Shown piece after piece: positions 9,897-21,493 of a stretch of DNA of 64,000 bases. The translations under genes were made by a program, and so were the position numbers. How positions within the stretch are numbered: the first letter of the stretch is position 1; every line of letters starts with the position of its first letter. A model generated the notes under the pieces. It saw nothing but the letters and a program-made list of their open reading frames with translations. It was not told the origin of the DNA and did not search any database. This DNA comes from Stenogyne calaminthoides (Eukaryota; Streptophyta; Magnoliopsida; Lamiales; Lamiaceae), in the NCBI GenBank assembly GCA_037126765.1, contig JBBCBC010000016.1, positions 14,248,728 to 14,312,727 on the forward strand. Reading direction: 5' to 3'.

Positions 9897-12476
9897 ATGG
9901 ATAACACATCTGGAATGAATCATGATCTGCCCAAGTTCTCTGTCGACGAGTACGCCGACTGATCTCTCGATATGAGTGACCATCTGGGAGTCATCAGCAA
10001 CAGAATGAGGGAGATTCTTGAGATAGGACCAATCATCATCTATCATTATAATCCAGCTGAAGGAGGAGATCCTATGCAACAAGTTGGAGCAAGAATCAGA
10101 AAGAGTCCTTCGCTGATGGACGCAGAAGAGAGGAAATTGTCCAACCTGGATACGGTGGCCAGACATCTGATCATGAAGACGGTGGACTCTACCACACGCA
10201 AGAAGGTCAAGTATTTGAAGACTGCTAAGGAAGTATGGGATACCCTTGTTGAAATCTGCAAAGGTAATGATCTGATTAAGGATAGCATATTGCAAGCTGA
10301 ACTGGTAAACTTTGAGAAATTGAAGATGCTGCCAAACGAGTCGATTGATCAGCTAGATGGAAGAATTACTCGAGGAGTCAACAGACTGCGTGATTTAGGC
10401 CGAGTAATGTCAAACAAGGACATCAACTACAAGATTCTGAGATCACTGAAAAGGAAATGGGATACTAAAGTAACAGTGATCAAAGACTATCAAGATATTG
10501 GAACCATGAAGCCAAACGATCTGTTTTTCAGCTTGAAAGCGCATGAATTTGATATGATTGAAAGAAGCAGAGAATCAGATGATGGTTCTTCTGAAGCTAC
10601 CACAACTACAAAAAAATGTTGCATTTCAAGCAACTGGTAGCAGTTCACGATCTGTTGAACCAATGGGAAACATCATCAGCAAAGATGAGCAGATTGCTCT
10701 GCTGACTAGAAAGCTTGAACGATCAAACATTCAAATGGGAAAGTACAGAAAGTTCTACAAAGACTATAGACAGAGCAGAGGAAGAGATAGGAGATCTGCT
10801 GACAGATCACCAGAAAGATATCATTATGATGACAGAAGAGAAGATCAGAGAAATGACCGAAGAGATAACAGAAAGGATGATCGAAGGGATGATCGCAAAG
10901 GAGACAGACGTGGTGAAAAATCATAAAGGACGAGTTCTGATTACAAGCAAGGTGGAAAGTCACCTGACAGAAATTATCGAAGAAATGATTCACCTAACAG
11001 AAGAGGATCTGGAGAATCAGGAACGTGCTTCAATTACCACAAACCAGGTCACTACAGCACAGACTGCCCCGACCTGACCCCTAAAGAAAAAGAAGAAAAG
11101 AGAAACAGAAGAGAGCAACGATACAGAGACAGAAAAGCTATGATAGCAGATACATCTGGTATTGATGACTCTTACCTACCATCAGATGACTCTGGATACT
11201 CATCTGTTGAAGACTTCTGTCTGATAACCAACACTGATGATGTCAACGATCTGAACTTCTCATCTGATGATGACATCTTTCTGATGGCCAGAGAAGCTGA
11301 CCAATCTGAGGTAATCCCTAAACCTTATGTGGTTTCCTGTTCCACACCTATTGTGCTAAGCACATCTGCTGGAGAGATTAACATGCAGGTCTACAATGAC
11401 CAATTGCTTGATGATCTCTCTAATGCAATAGATACTTATACAAGAGTGGAAGTTGAGAATGATAACCTAAGAGCAGAGAATATATGGCTTGTAAAAGAAT
11501 GCAAGGAAAGTAGAACTATTGAACAGAAATTGATTGAAATTGTTCAAAAGATGACCATAGAACTGAATGTTCTAAAAGTTGGCTCTCCTGATCAGGGAAG
11601 ATTGATTAATGAACATCAAGCTACCAATCTAAAACAAGCAGGAGATCTCAAAGTCCATCAGGCTAAATTTGATGAACTCTTCCGAATGCATGAGAATCTA
11701 AAAGCCATTGAGGACAGTTTGCGTAATAAAATAGAGGTTTTCAGGAAATCATCTAAAAATGTTCATGCGCCAACTAATAAGAAGGGAATTGGGTATGAGA
11801 ACACTTCTGGATCATCAAAACTCCCATCTGGTGCACATCAGAAAATTGTAACCAAATGAGTTTCTGATAAAGATACAAACTATGCCAAATTTGTATCAGA
11901 TAAGGAAAAAGGACCAGCTGATCAGGCAAGACGAATGTCAGATCAGAAAGGGAACATAAATGGACTCCAACTAATCAGACACCAGCCGAGGAATCAATAG
12001 AAGAATCATGTTCTTCTGAAGAGACCTCAACCCAATCAGCAGAGTAGGCCTCAGCCTAGACCATCTCGCAAGGGACAGTCCCAGCTGAAGTTGACTCAGT
12101 TCAAGCTGCCTAACCAACAAGCTAAAGGTAAATTGATTAAGCCATCAGTGCAGAAAAGATACGAATCTTTTGATGGTAGCAGTCATACCTACCCTTACAA
12201 TCAGAAACCAAGGACTGCTGCACCTGAGCCCCACTGGATTAAAAGAAGACCAGTAAACAAGAAAAATCTCAAGTCTTCTGATTCATCCAAGGCTCACACT
12301 AATAATCATACTGATCAAAACGCACATGATGAGATGTATGATTATGTAGATGCATATGGGAGACAAATAAGGACTTCTGATCTTAAAGATTATAATAGAA
12401 ATGCCTTGTTTATCTGGATCCCGAAAGGTACAGCTAACCCCCCAGGACCCAACTCTACTGGGGTACCTAAAATCTG
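9897..12476 (+). pseudogene. gag: gag of the Sirevirus-like element (broken)
   Basis: The likely start is the ATG at 9897. A TGA at 9960-9962 stands where the frame would read Trp (YAD*SLDM). The UBN2/Copia gag domain follows at about 10040-10560 (AKEVWDTLVEIC, LRDLGRVMSN). A frameshift near 10600 shifts to the next frame, which carries a basic Arg/Asp-rich stretch (about 10780-10920) and a TAA at 10924. A damaged CCHC knuckle (CFNYHKPGHYSTDC, second Cys replaced by Tyr) lies near 11025-11070. Then come an acidic Ser/Asp region and a long coiled-coil-like segment (11440-11760). Further stops occur at 11857 and near 11998. The ORF ends at 12474-12476. Gag would form the virus-like particle; the long C-terminal extension is typical of Sireviruses. 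Confidence 0.85.
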
Positions 12477-12494
12477 ACTTGTTCGCAGGTTCGC

Positions 12495-13043
12495 GTGGCA
12501 TTGGCTAATAAAGGAGGTGTAAAAGCAACTATTTGGTACATAGATAGTGGATGCTCAAGGCACATGACTGGAAGTCAACATCTCCTCAGCAATTACATTG
12601 AGAAACCAGGCCCACGAGTTCTCTTTGATGACGACAACTTTGATTTTACCAGAGAAGTTAGAACCTTAGTGAATGATGATGTACATGTTACAGGTGTTTC
12701 TTATGTTGATGGCTTAAGGCACAACCTATTATTTGTATCACAATTCTGCGACAACAGTTTTAGTGTTGAGTTCTCGATAGATAGATGCACAATCAGAAAC
12801 CGAGTTACTCAGCAGATCTTGCTAACTGGCTCCAGAAAAGGAACAATCTACACTACAGATTGGGTCAGTTGTCCAAGAAATGCATGCTTGATTGTTAAGA
12901 GTACCAAAAGCGTCAGTTGGCTCTGGCACAAGAGAATGAGTCATCTGAACTTTAAGACTCTTAACAAGATAGCAAGGATGTCCTTGGTTGACGGTCTCCC
13001 GAATGAAGTTTTCTCTAAGGATCAGACATGTGCCGCATGTTAG
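12495..13043 (+). pseudogene. pol: pol part 1: protease and GAG-pre-integrase
   Basis: The aspartic protease signature is IDSGCSRHMTG near 12540-12570 (D-S-G in place of D-T-G, common in Copia). It is followed by the RHNLLFVSQFCD block. The integrase zinc-binding region begins with WLWHKRMSHLNFKTLNKI and ends at TCAAC, giving the H-H-C-C ligands. A TAG at 13041-13043 falls directly after that last Cys, where Copia proteins normally have a residue leading into KGKQ; the same frame continues afterwards. Protease cleaves the Gag-Pol polyprotein. The frame differs from that of gag. Confidence 0.9.
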
Positions 13044-14588
13044 AAGGGAAAGCAAGTCAAGGCTTCATTCAAAGGGATTCCTTCTCCTCCATCCAGCAGA
13101 GTATTACAACTGCTCCATATGGATTTGTTTGGACCAGTTACGCCTCTTAGTTTCAGTGGACGCAAATACACTCTGGTGGTCGTGGATGATTACTCCAAAT
13201 TCACCTGGGTTGTATTCCTGTATAAGAAGAATGAAACCACATCAAAGCTACCTGAACTTCTCAAGAAGATTCAGAATGAAAAGGGTCTCAGCATAGTGAA
13301 AATCAGATCAGATAAAGGTACAGAATTCTTGAACCAGTTTATATCTAATTTTTGCTCTGAGTTTGGTATACAGCATGAGACATCAGCTGCCAGAACACCA
13401 CAACAAAACGGCGTAGCAGAAAGGAGAAACAGAACACTCAAAGAAGCTGCTCGCACCATGTTAGCTGAACATGCTACACCAAATAGTTTCTGGGCAGAAA
13501 CAATCAACACTGCATGTCATACCCAGAACAAATGTTCTATGACTAAGATTCACTTCAAAACACCTTACGAACTGTGGAAGGGCAGAAAACCTCGAGTTTC
13601 CTACTTTCATGTGTTCGGGTGCAAGTGTTTCATTCACAACAATGGGAAGAGTCAGTTGAGAACTTTCGATGCTAAGTCAGATGAGGGTATATTCTTAGGA
13701 TATTCCTCAACCAGCAAAGCATTTAGGGTTTTTAACAAACGAACCCTAGTTATGGAAGAAACACCTCATGTGGTCTTTGATGAGTCAACATCTGATCAAG
13801 AGAAATCTGCCGCAGAACAAGCCGTACCTGATGAACCAGAAACACTGAAAATGGATCAGTTGAGGCTCAAAAGAAAGGATTCAAAACACATCATTGTGTA
13901 TATTCCCACCTTTGACCTTGATGATTCACCAGGTCAGTTAGACCCTAAGGTACGTACTACTGTCAATAAAGAAGCTGGTACAGCTAAGATAGTAACAACT
14001 GAACCATCCAGTTCAGGGGGAATGCAGCAACCTGAGATGATTCAAACATCTGCTGAAATATGCCCCTGTCAGGTAGACCCAACTAATGTCCCTATACAAG
14101 TTTCTAGTGATTCTATTGTAGATAATGATGATGAAGAAGATCTCCAAGATGAAGCTACACAAGCAACGAAAATCTGGTTAAGAGACTATCCAACTAATCA
14201 GATTATAGGAGATCCAAGCAATAGGGTTCAGACTAGACATCAGATTGGTGAGAGTGTTATGTACTGTTGTTATCTTTCCCTCAAGGAACCTCTAATCATT
14301 GAAGAAGCACTTCAAGATGCAAGCTGGATTCCAGCCATGCAAGAAGAACTAGAGCAGTTTGAGAGGAATCAAGTTTGGGAACTTGTAGACAGACCAACTC
14401 ACCAAGATGTTATTGGAACCAAATGGGTCTTCAAGAAAAATAAAGATGAGCACAATGTGATAACCAGAAATAAGGCAAGACTGGTTGCAAAGGGGTACTC
14501 ACAATCAGAAGAGATTGATTATGATGAGACCTATGCACCTGTTGCTCGCCTAGAAGTCATTCGGCTGTTTCTGGCTTATGCTGCTTAA
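13044..14588 (+). pseudogene. pol: pol part 2: integrase core and RT start
   Basis: After the TAG, the same frame stays open for about 510 codons. The D,D(35)E triad is visible: MDLFGP (Asp), RSDKGTEF (Asp) and QQNGVAERRNRT (Glu). The C-terminal GKR-like part includes FGCKCFIHNN and GIFLGYSSTSKAFRVFN. A variable acidic linker spans about 13790-14270. RT begins with WIPAMQEELEQFERNQVWELV, GTKWVFKKNKD and ARLVAKGYSQ. A TAA at 14586-14588 interrupts just before YQMDVKSVFLNG, in the block that holds the first RT aspartate. Confidence 0.9.
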
Positions 14589-15857
14589 TTGGGATTCATT
14601 GTGTATCAGATGGACGTAAAGAGTGTGTTTTTAAACGGAATACTGGCTGAAGAGGTGTATGTTGAACAACCTCCTGGCTTTGAATTGAATAACCAGGTAT
14701 ACCGTTTGAAGAAGGCTCTTTATGGCCTGAAACTGGCTCCAAGAGCTTGGTATGATACACTGTCCCAGTTCTTGGAAGAAAATGGTTTCACTAAGGGACT
14801 GATTGATAGGACCTTATTCAGAATAGAGATGGTGATGATATTCTGATGGTTCAGATTTATGTGGACGATATTATCTTTGGATCTCCCGACAAGAACTTAT
14901 GTGATAAGTTTAGTAAACTGATGCAAGGGAAATTCGAAATGTCCATGATGGGTCAGTTGAACTACTTTCTAGGTCTTCAAGTTAAGCAAACTGATACTCG
15001 GATCTTCGTCTGTCAGGCCAAGTATACAAGGAATATTTTGGCTAAGTATGGAATCCAGAATTGCAAAGCTGCAAAGATTCCAATGATGACTGCTTTCAAG
15101 ATGGATCCAGATGAGAGTGGTCAGAAAACTAATCAGAAGGAGTATAGGGCTTTGATTGAATCTTTATTATACCTTACTGCCAGTAGACCAAATATAACCT
15201 TTACAGTAAGTGTATGTGCCAGATTTTCAGGCAAATCCAAAGCAGAGCCACCTGATAGTAGCTAAGCAGATTCTTAAGTATCTGAAGGAAACTGCGAACC
15301 TCGGTTTATGGTATCCTACAGATGATAATCTAGAGCTTACTAGGTACTCTGATTCTGATTATGGAGGTTGTAGGATAGACAGAAAATCAACCTCAGGTAC
15401 ATGTCAGTTTCTAGGAAGTAAACTGGTCTCTTGGTTTTCAAAGAAACAAACATCTGTTGCAACATCTACTACTGAAGCAGAATATATGGCCGCAGGAAGC
15501 TGTTGCTCCCAACTGCTCTGGCTTTGTCAGCAGCTGAGGGATTATAACATTGTAGCTACGAATGTGTCTATCTTCTATGACAGTAATAGTGCGATTGCTA
15601 TCTTTCATAACCCAGTTCTGCATACAAGATGCAAGCATGTGGATATCAGACATCATTTTATCAGAGACCATGTGGAAAAGAAGAACATCAGAATGGAAAA
15701 GATTCATGATAAGCAGAAAGCTGATATCTTAACCAAACCTTTAGCTGAAGTAAAATTCAGAGAACTATGCAATGAGTTAGGGCTTCTGGATCTTGGAGAA
15801 GATGCCCCAGAATACTTCGGAGGCCTAATCTCCTACACCAGTTGGTTACGTACCTAA
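14589..15857 (+). pseudogene. pol: pol part 3: RT catalytic half and RNase H
   Basis: Three frames must be followed. The segment from 14589 has YQMDVKSVFLNG, EEVYVEQPPGFE and LKKALYGLKLAPRAW. A shift near 14845 leads to IYVDDIIFGS, with the catalytic Asp pair. A second shift near 15210-15240 leads to RNase H: SDSDYGGCRIDRKSTSG, then TSTTEAEYMAA, DSNSAIAI and HVDIRHHFIRDH, the usual acidic catalytic residues. The reading frame ends at 15857. YVDDIIFG followed by a long RNase H is typical of the SIRE clade. RT and RNase H would copy the RNA into DNA; the frameshifts abolish this. Confidence 0.9.
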
Positions 15858-15870
15858 CAAGGTAAGAAGG

Positions 15871-15962
15871 TCAGTTGAAGAGGGGGAACTTCAACTGATC
15901 AGATAAGATCAGTCAGAAACTGATCAGAAAAGAGAATAAGAGTTGAAGGGGGAACTTCAACT
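15871..15962 (+). repeat. Duplicated hairpin with polypurine loop after pol
   Basis: Two perfect inverted repeats lie 14 bp downstream of the pol stop. In the first, TCAGTTGAAG (15871-15880) pairs with CTTCAACTGA (15889-15898) around AGGGGGAA. In the second, AGTTGAAG (15941-15948) pairs with CTTCAACT (15955-15962) around GGGGAA. The surrounding CAGTCAGAAACTGATCAG-type text is also duplicated. The loop resembles the polypurine tract used before the 3' LTR at 20063. Confidence 0.8.
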
Positions 15963-16181
15963 GATAAGTGAGATCAGTAGGAAACTGATCTAATAGGAGG
16001 ATTGTTGGGAAATAACTAAGGATTAGAGGGATAATTAAAATCAACACTTCAGAAATCAGAAAGGGATGATAAGAACTTACACTCGTGGTAATTGACTGAT
16101 TACAATATCAGTCAATCAGATACGTATCTCTAATTCCCTGCTATTTTCTATTTTCATTTATATGATATTTGCATTTATTAA

Positions 16182-16190
16182 TATATAAAT
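16182..16190 (+). promoter_or_regulatory. Candidate TATA box for the additional ORF
   Basis: TATATAAAT stands in a non-coding stretch (15996-16636), about 450 bp upstream of the additional ORF's ATG, followed at once by an ACGT-core motif (GACGTC, 16191-16196). A pyrimidine-rich leader follows at 16380-16530. This resembles a plant promoter plus 5' UTR. It is an inference from layout only. Confidence 0.4.
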
Positions 16191-16537
16191 GACGTCGTAC
16201 TGACTTTTCATTAAATGCGGACGCGAGGCTCATGTATTAAATGCATTAATTACACTTTTTTAAATCCAAAAACTGCGGCCTATATTTTCCTTGACCGCAC
16301 GATCTCCACTTTTAAAAACCGCCTCATTATCACCGTCGATTAAGATTAGACGTCGTTTTGATTCCCGGATTCGAAAATAATTATGTTTTTCCCTCTCGCT
16401 TATAATCCCAAAACCCTTTCCCACTTCATCACTTTCACGATTTACTCTGCATTTTTCACTCGGCAAATACTCTCGCAATAACTCTAAAAACATTTCATCA
16501 TATTTTCTCTAAATCATCCTTTTGATTATTGTATCTG

Positions 16538-16634
16538 GTAATTGTTTTAGGGTTTATGCTCATGTTTTCATTATATATGTTTGTGATTGTGTGCATTTTT
16601 CTCTTAACTTTCAAATCTCATATTTGTTTTGCAG
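16538..16634 (+). other. Candidate 97-bp leader intron before the additional ORF
   Basis: The donor CTG|GTAATTG (16538) and acceptor TTGTTTTGCAG (ending 16634) enclose T-rich sequence of typical plant intron length. The acceptor lies two bases upstream of the ATG at 16637. It could be a 5'-UTR intron of an internally initiated transcript, or the acceptor for splicing from the genomic RNA leader. Confidence 0.4.
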
Positions 16635-16636
16635 AA

Positions 16637-19600
16637 ATGGCACCAAAAGCAAAATAGGTTGCAGAGACTGCCCATTCTTCATCACAAGCTTCACCAGAAC
16701 CCAAAGATCCAATCTTTCAGAACTTTGCCGACGAAGTAATTGAGGAGCGGTGTGTCGATTTCCGGACAACCACAGACCCTGAATCCCTGGAGATTTTGAA
16801 ATTATTGAAGGAGTGTGGTCTAAAAATGTATTGTTCTGCTAGCGCAGACTCTATTATCTTGGATGGTTCTCTCGAATTTCTTTACAATTTGAGAGACCAT
16901 GAAGGAGTGTTGTACTCTAAAGTACAAGGTGAACATCTGGAGATTACCGATGAAGATCACCACAGGATTTTTTGGCTCCCGGCACCGACGGATGGGATTA
17001 TGCCTGATGTATACCGTGTCGAAGAGGATAGCGCAACTATCAAACACCTTCTTCGCCCTGCTGATGCTTATCACACCAAAGGGTTTAAGAAACCAATGCT
17101 GAGAAGGAAATACAGGCTGCTATTCGATATTGTGCAGAAGGTGATTGTTGGAATCACCTACAGCTTAGATGTCGTTACCCAAGAAAAGGCTCGGATCATG
17201 ACTGTCATCATTGATAAGGCCAACATCAATTGACTCGAATTTCTGAAGAGGAGATTGCTGGAGGAATCAACAAAGTTTGTGGAAGAAGGAGGGAAAGTTG
17301 TTCTTACTGCAAAAATCACGATGCTGCACAAAGTATCTCTTATTCTGATTGACATGATGAAGGACAGGGAATGGAGCGAGGATGAGATGATTTCGTATGC
17401 ACTGGCACACAAGAAAATGTTGCTCATCAACAAGCCGATTCTTGGTCTTGCTGATGATGATGATGATGAGGTTGTTGTTAAACCAGCAACATAAGTACGC
17501 AAGAAGGGAACAACTGCTCAGAAGAGAAAGGTTGTTGCCCGTAAGCCAGAAAAAGGGATTGTTCTGAAGGAACCAGTACAACCAGCTGCGAAAAAGACCA
17601 AGTCAACACCCAGTGCTTCGATTGCTGGTAAAGGAAAAAGGAAGGAGTTAAAACTGGTGGATGAGCCTTCTGATTCAGATGATGATAACATTCCCATCAG
17701 CAGACTGCCCCCGAGAGGACCAGGTCAAGCTTCGAAAACTTCTTCTCATGTTGCTGCTCAAGCTGAGGCATAGCCAAAGACCATTCCGGTCTCATCTGAT
17801 AAACCAACTTCTCGAGAGTCTGCTCAGCCTGACATCTCTTCCAGTACCCCAATCGCCAACCCAGAACCTTTATCTATTATACAATTCTCTCCATCATCTT
17901 CTCTTGAACCATCTTCTGAACCAGAACCAGAAATCATTTCCTTCACCAAAAACATTATCAGAAGGAGACTAGAGAAAATGCTGGATGACAGATATCCAGA
18001 ATTGGCCATCAAACCAGATGCCAGAGCTGCAGTTCTTGATGTGCTCACCTGGAGGGACATCAGATTGAAAAAGTTCGAGGACTTCGGAACCATCCTTGAG
18101 CAGAAAGGTGGCATTCATCCCTTTCTGGATTAAGAACTGCAGATGAGGAAGCTGGCTGAGGTTGAAACTGCTCCAGATTTACTATCTGATGATGTTGTTT
18201 CTAGTCTTATTACAAGACAGTTGGGTATGGCGGACACCCCACTGCATAGGGAGCTAACACACAAAATGGTCAGATATAGTCGGACCATGCAACAGATGAA
18301 GATGGTCGATGAGGAAATCAGCATTGGTGGACCAATTTAGGTTGAGGAACTGTTTGAGCAAATGGCTGATACTGAGCAGACAGCCAAAGAGATGAGAATA
18401 ATTGAAGAGCCTGAAGGGTCAGAAGAAGCTGCCGATGAAGCTGGTGTGGGAGATGCAGCAAAGTCCCCGTCAGCTGAGGCACAAACAGCCAAGCATGTGA
18501 CAGACTTGACTGCTGGAGGGAGTCAAGCTGAAGATATGGAGGTCGAAGGCCCCTCGACATCAGCAGGTCAGGTACTGTAGATTCTCCAAACTTCTCTATC
18601 ATTCGAAGAGAATCTTATGAAGTACATCAGGAACATATTCCGTGCGAACATGACGACTAAGTTCAGGGATGCTGTTAGCTTTTTTGTTCTGAAGCAGATC
18701 GAGACAACAATCAGAACAAAAAAGGAAAATGTATCCAAACACTGTATGTGTATGAGTGAAGACCTGAGGGATACTACTGCTGATAAGATGTTGGAAAGAT
18801 TGAAGAAAGCATAAATCAGCAATTCACATTGATGATGAACGAACAGATGGCCAAGATAACCAAACTGCAAGATGATCTGAATGCTGCAACTAAGAGGGTT
18901 AACTCTCCTGCTGATAAGCTTGATGGAATGTTCGACAAAGTCAGCTCGATAGTAGATAAAGCTCAAGGATCTATGCTGGCGGTTGTTGAAAGAGCTCAAC
19001 CTTATACTGGTATTGAGTCTCCTGCCCTTAAGAATTTGCAACAAGATCTTACGACGAAAATTGGTAACCTCAATTCTGAAGGTGGAAGAGGAGAAAGATG
19101 CTGAAGTTCAGGAAAGGCTGAACCAAGTTGAAAATTTTGTAGCTGGCATCCAGATTACTCTAGAGAAAAAAAGACTGAAGAAAGATGTCCAGACAGCTGC
19201 AGAAGTGGAACGAGCAAAAGTCATTTCTTCTTCTACTGAGTCAGATGAACATGCCAAGAAGGGCAAGAAACCAGCTGATGCTCCAAAGAAAAAGAGATCA
19301 GAATCGCTCGACAAGAAGAAAGCTGAGGAGCAGAAGAAGACAGAGCTGGAAAGGCAGAGAAGGCTAGAAGAAGAAGCACGATTAGATAAAGCCTATAAGC
19401 TGAAGAAGAAGAAGAAAGGACTTCTTGCTGGAGAAGGCGAAGGTTCGCATTTAGTTTAGCCTATTCTGGACGCAGATGTGGATGTGATTGTACGACCTAA
19501 TAGGAACATGGTCAAAGAATGGAAGCTGATCAAATGCGAATGGTACATATCGGCGTACATAAATCAAGTTATTCCAACCAATGAAGAGAAGAATGAGATG

Positions 19601-19867
19601 TTCAGAGACTGGTTGAGTAACAAACATCCAGTATTCTATGACAATGTAATGAGTGAAGCAAAGAAGCTGAGTTGCATACCAGTTGCACCAGAGATTGAAG
19701 TCATGGATTACAAGAAGACTGCAGATGGGAAATTGGATAAGATTTCCTTCAATGCAACTCTTAACAAATGCCTAGCTCAAGACGACATTTTTTATGAAGG
19801 CAAGGTTGCAGAAATCAAGGCAAGGCTCTTTGATATGTGTGTTGTTCCTTTGGAGGAGCGATACTGA
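16637..19867 (+). pseudogene. Additional ORF (env-position ORF) of the Sirevirus-like element
   Basis: From ATG 16637 one frame remains coding-like for over 700 codons despite stops at 16655, 17231, 17492, 17771, 18131, 18338, 18578 and 18812. A short frame change near 18829-19080 is followed by more in-frame text to 19867, with a further TAG at 19457. Near the start, LEILKLLKECGLKMYC, EFLYNLRDHEGVLYSKVQGE and HHRIFWLPAPTDG form a compact domain. I recall similar domains in predicted proteins of Lamiales repeats. The middle is Lys/Glu/Asp-rich (poly-Asp near 17455-17470, Ser/Pro near 17820-17940), with coiled-coil-like Lys/Glu repeats at 19140-19440. I see no signal peptide or membrane helix, so a true envelope role is not supported. 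The function is unknown. Confidence 0.7.
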
Positions 19868-20062
19868 AGTAATCAGAAGACCATTGTAAGATCAGAATAG
19901 AATATATTCATTATGTACTTGTACTGCAAATATCCTATCAATAAAATATTTTATTTTTCTGGTCTTAAGACAAACTCTCATTGTCTTCTAATTTACTATC
20001 TCTTTTTCTTATTTGTTTAATTTATGGTCAGCATACTTTCTGGTTAAATGTTTTGGTTCCAT

Positions 20063-20077
20063 CAAAAAGGGGGAAAT
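20063..20077 (+). promoter_or_regulatory. Polypurine tract
   Basis: CAAAAAGGGGGAAAT directly precedes the TGTTG of the 3' LTR at 20078. It is the plus-strand DNA synthesis primer site of the Sirevirus-like element. Confidence 0.85.
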
Positions 20078-21488
20078 TGTTGGGAAATTTGTAGTTTTGA
20101 TGGAAGTTCCAAAACAGTTGTAATAGGACCAGTCGGACCTGTTAGTCCAATGATGATGTGTTAGGAAATCAGCTGAACATGTTAGACAACTGATGAATTA
20201 GACTAGATCACATATTGAGGGGAAACTCAATATGTATAGGCTAAGATCAGAAGCGAAGATCAGAAGACCTATTCTATGAGGACATCAGCAGAGTTTATAG
20301 GTTGAAGCTAAGACAACCATATCAGAAGACTCAAGGTTACTGATCAGTTGTGTACTAATCAAATCAAGCTAAGTCAGAAAAGTGATAAGCATATCTATTT
20401 ATCCAAGGCATACGATGTCTATCAGACCAGAAGAATGTTTACACTGCTGGCTTTACAAGGCGCCGAATAAGTGTACTTGTTAGCCACTAAGAGGTTGACA
20501 CGTATGTACGGATCTGACAATTGCAGGATATGGCGTATCAGGGCAAACGACTAGAAAGGACAAAATTACACGAAGAAGGCATGACCTTCCTGAGCACGTC
20601 AAATCAAGCCTGCAAGCTACCTAAAATAGACTAAGATTCAAATTGCTCTCCAACGGCTCTTTGATTTCAAGGCCTATATATATGGGATCAACCTTCATAG
20701 TAAGGTTACATAAACTATACAAGCTCAAGCTCAAAGCAAGATTTCCGCCCGAAGAACACAATTCAAGATTTATTCTAAGTGTTCATCCCATAAAGATCTT
20801 AGCATATAATTCTTACCCTCTAGCTTTAGGCTACTCAAATACTAGGATAGAAAATTCCAGTTGGAACACACAAATCTTATACCCAAACCCACAAAGTTAG
20901 GTTAAGTTTGTTTAAACAAGATTTCAGACTAGGGTTTCTAGTTTCTGATTTCTGGGATTGTTGAGTGAGAACTCTTGAAACATCTGTTGTATTGTGTTGG
21001 ACTAACACATTAAACTAAATCCAGATTGGTTAAGTGAGTGCCCCTGCTGATAGAGAAGAGTGGACGTAGGACGAGTTGTCCGAACCACTATAAATCTTGT
21101 GTGATTTATCTGTTTTACACTCTTAGCACACTACCTGCTTTATATTCCATGCATGTTCTGAGTCTGGATCAGATTTGCACCAAACAACTGATCTGATCAG
21201 TTTGACACCTTTGTCATCTAATCTAAAACAGATTACTCAGAATCTGGTTTGAGTAAAACTGGTTTTTCACACGGGTTAGCTTATCTTCCGCACAAACAGT
21301 TGAGCTGATAGACACCGAACTGATCTGCTTCCAAGCTGTCAGTAAGTCGGATATCTGTCCGTACTAATTCACTTACACTCTGATCAGGCATACTTGCTTA
21401 TCCACACCTGATCTCAGAAAAGTTTTAGAAGTCAATTCACCCCTCCCCTCTAGACTTCTACCCTCACAAAACCCGTTCGGGACCTACA
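20078..21488 (+). repeat. 3' LTR of the Sirevirus-like element
   Basis: Partner of 8340-9760. It begins TGTTGGGAAATTT, ends CTACA and is followed by TACAG (21489-21493), the right target-site duplication. Visible differences from the 5' LTR are scattered substitutions plus indels near 20240 and 20660-20700. Confidence 0.95.
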
Positions 21489-21493
21489 TACAG

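Larger units (their letters stand above)
8340..21488 (+). mobile_element. Complete 13.1-kb Sirevirus-like Ty1/Copia element
   Basis: Two long LTRs (8340-9760 and 20078-21488) begin TGTTG, end CTACA, and are flanked by an exact 5-bp duplication TACAG (8335-8339, 21489-21493). A primer-binding site follows the left LTR and a polypurine tract precedes the right LTR. The internal order is gag, protease, integrase, RT, RNase H (Copia order), then a 4.2-kb tail with an additional ORF. Long LTRs, a large coiled-coil gag and a third ORF downstream of pol point to the Sirevirus (SIRE/Maximus) lineage. Stops and frameshifts hit every ORF, so this copy is dead although structurally complete. The palindrome TGATCA recurs across it. 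Confidence 0.95.

Noticed and set aside
9768..10295. 175-codon minus-strand ORF
   Set aside because: Antisense shadow of the gag reading frame of the Sirevirus-like element.
16637..19867. Calling the additional ORF a viral envelope gene
   Set aside because: No signal peptide, hydrophobic fusion segment or membrane anchor is visible; only its position matches env.
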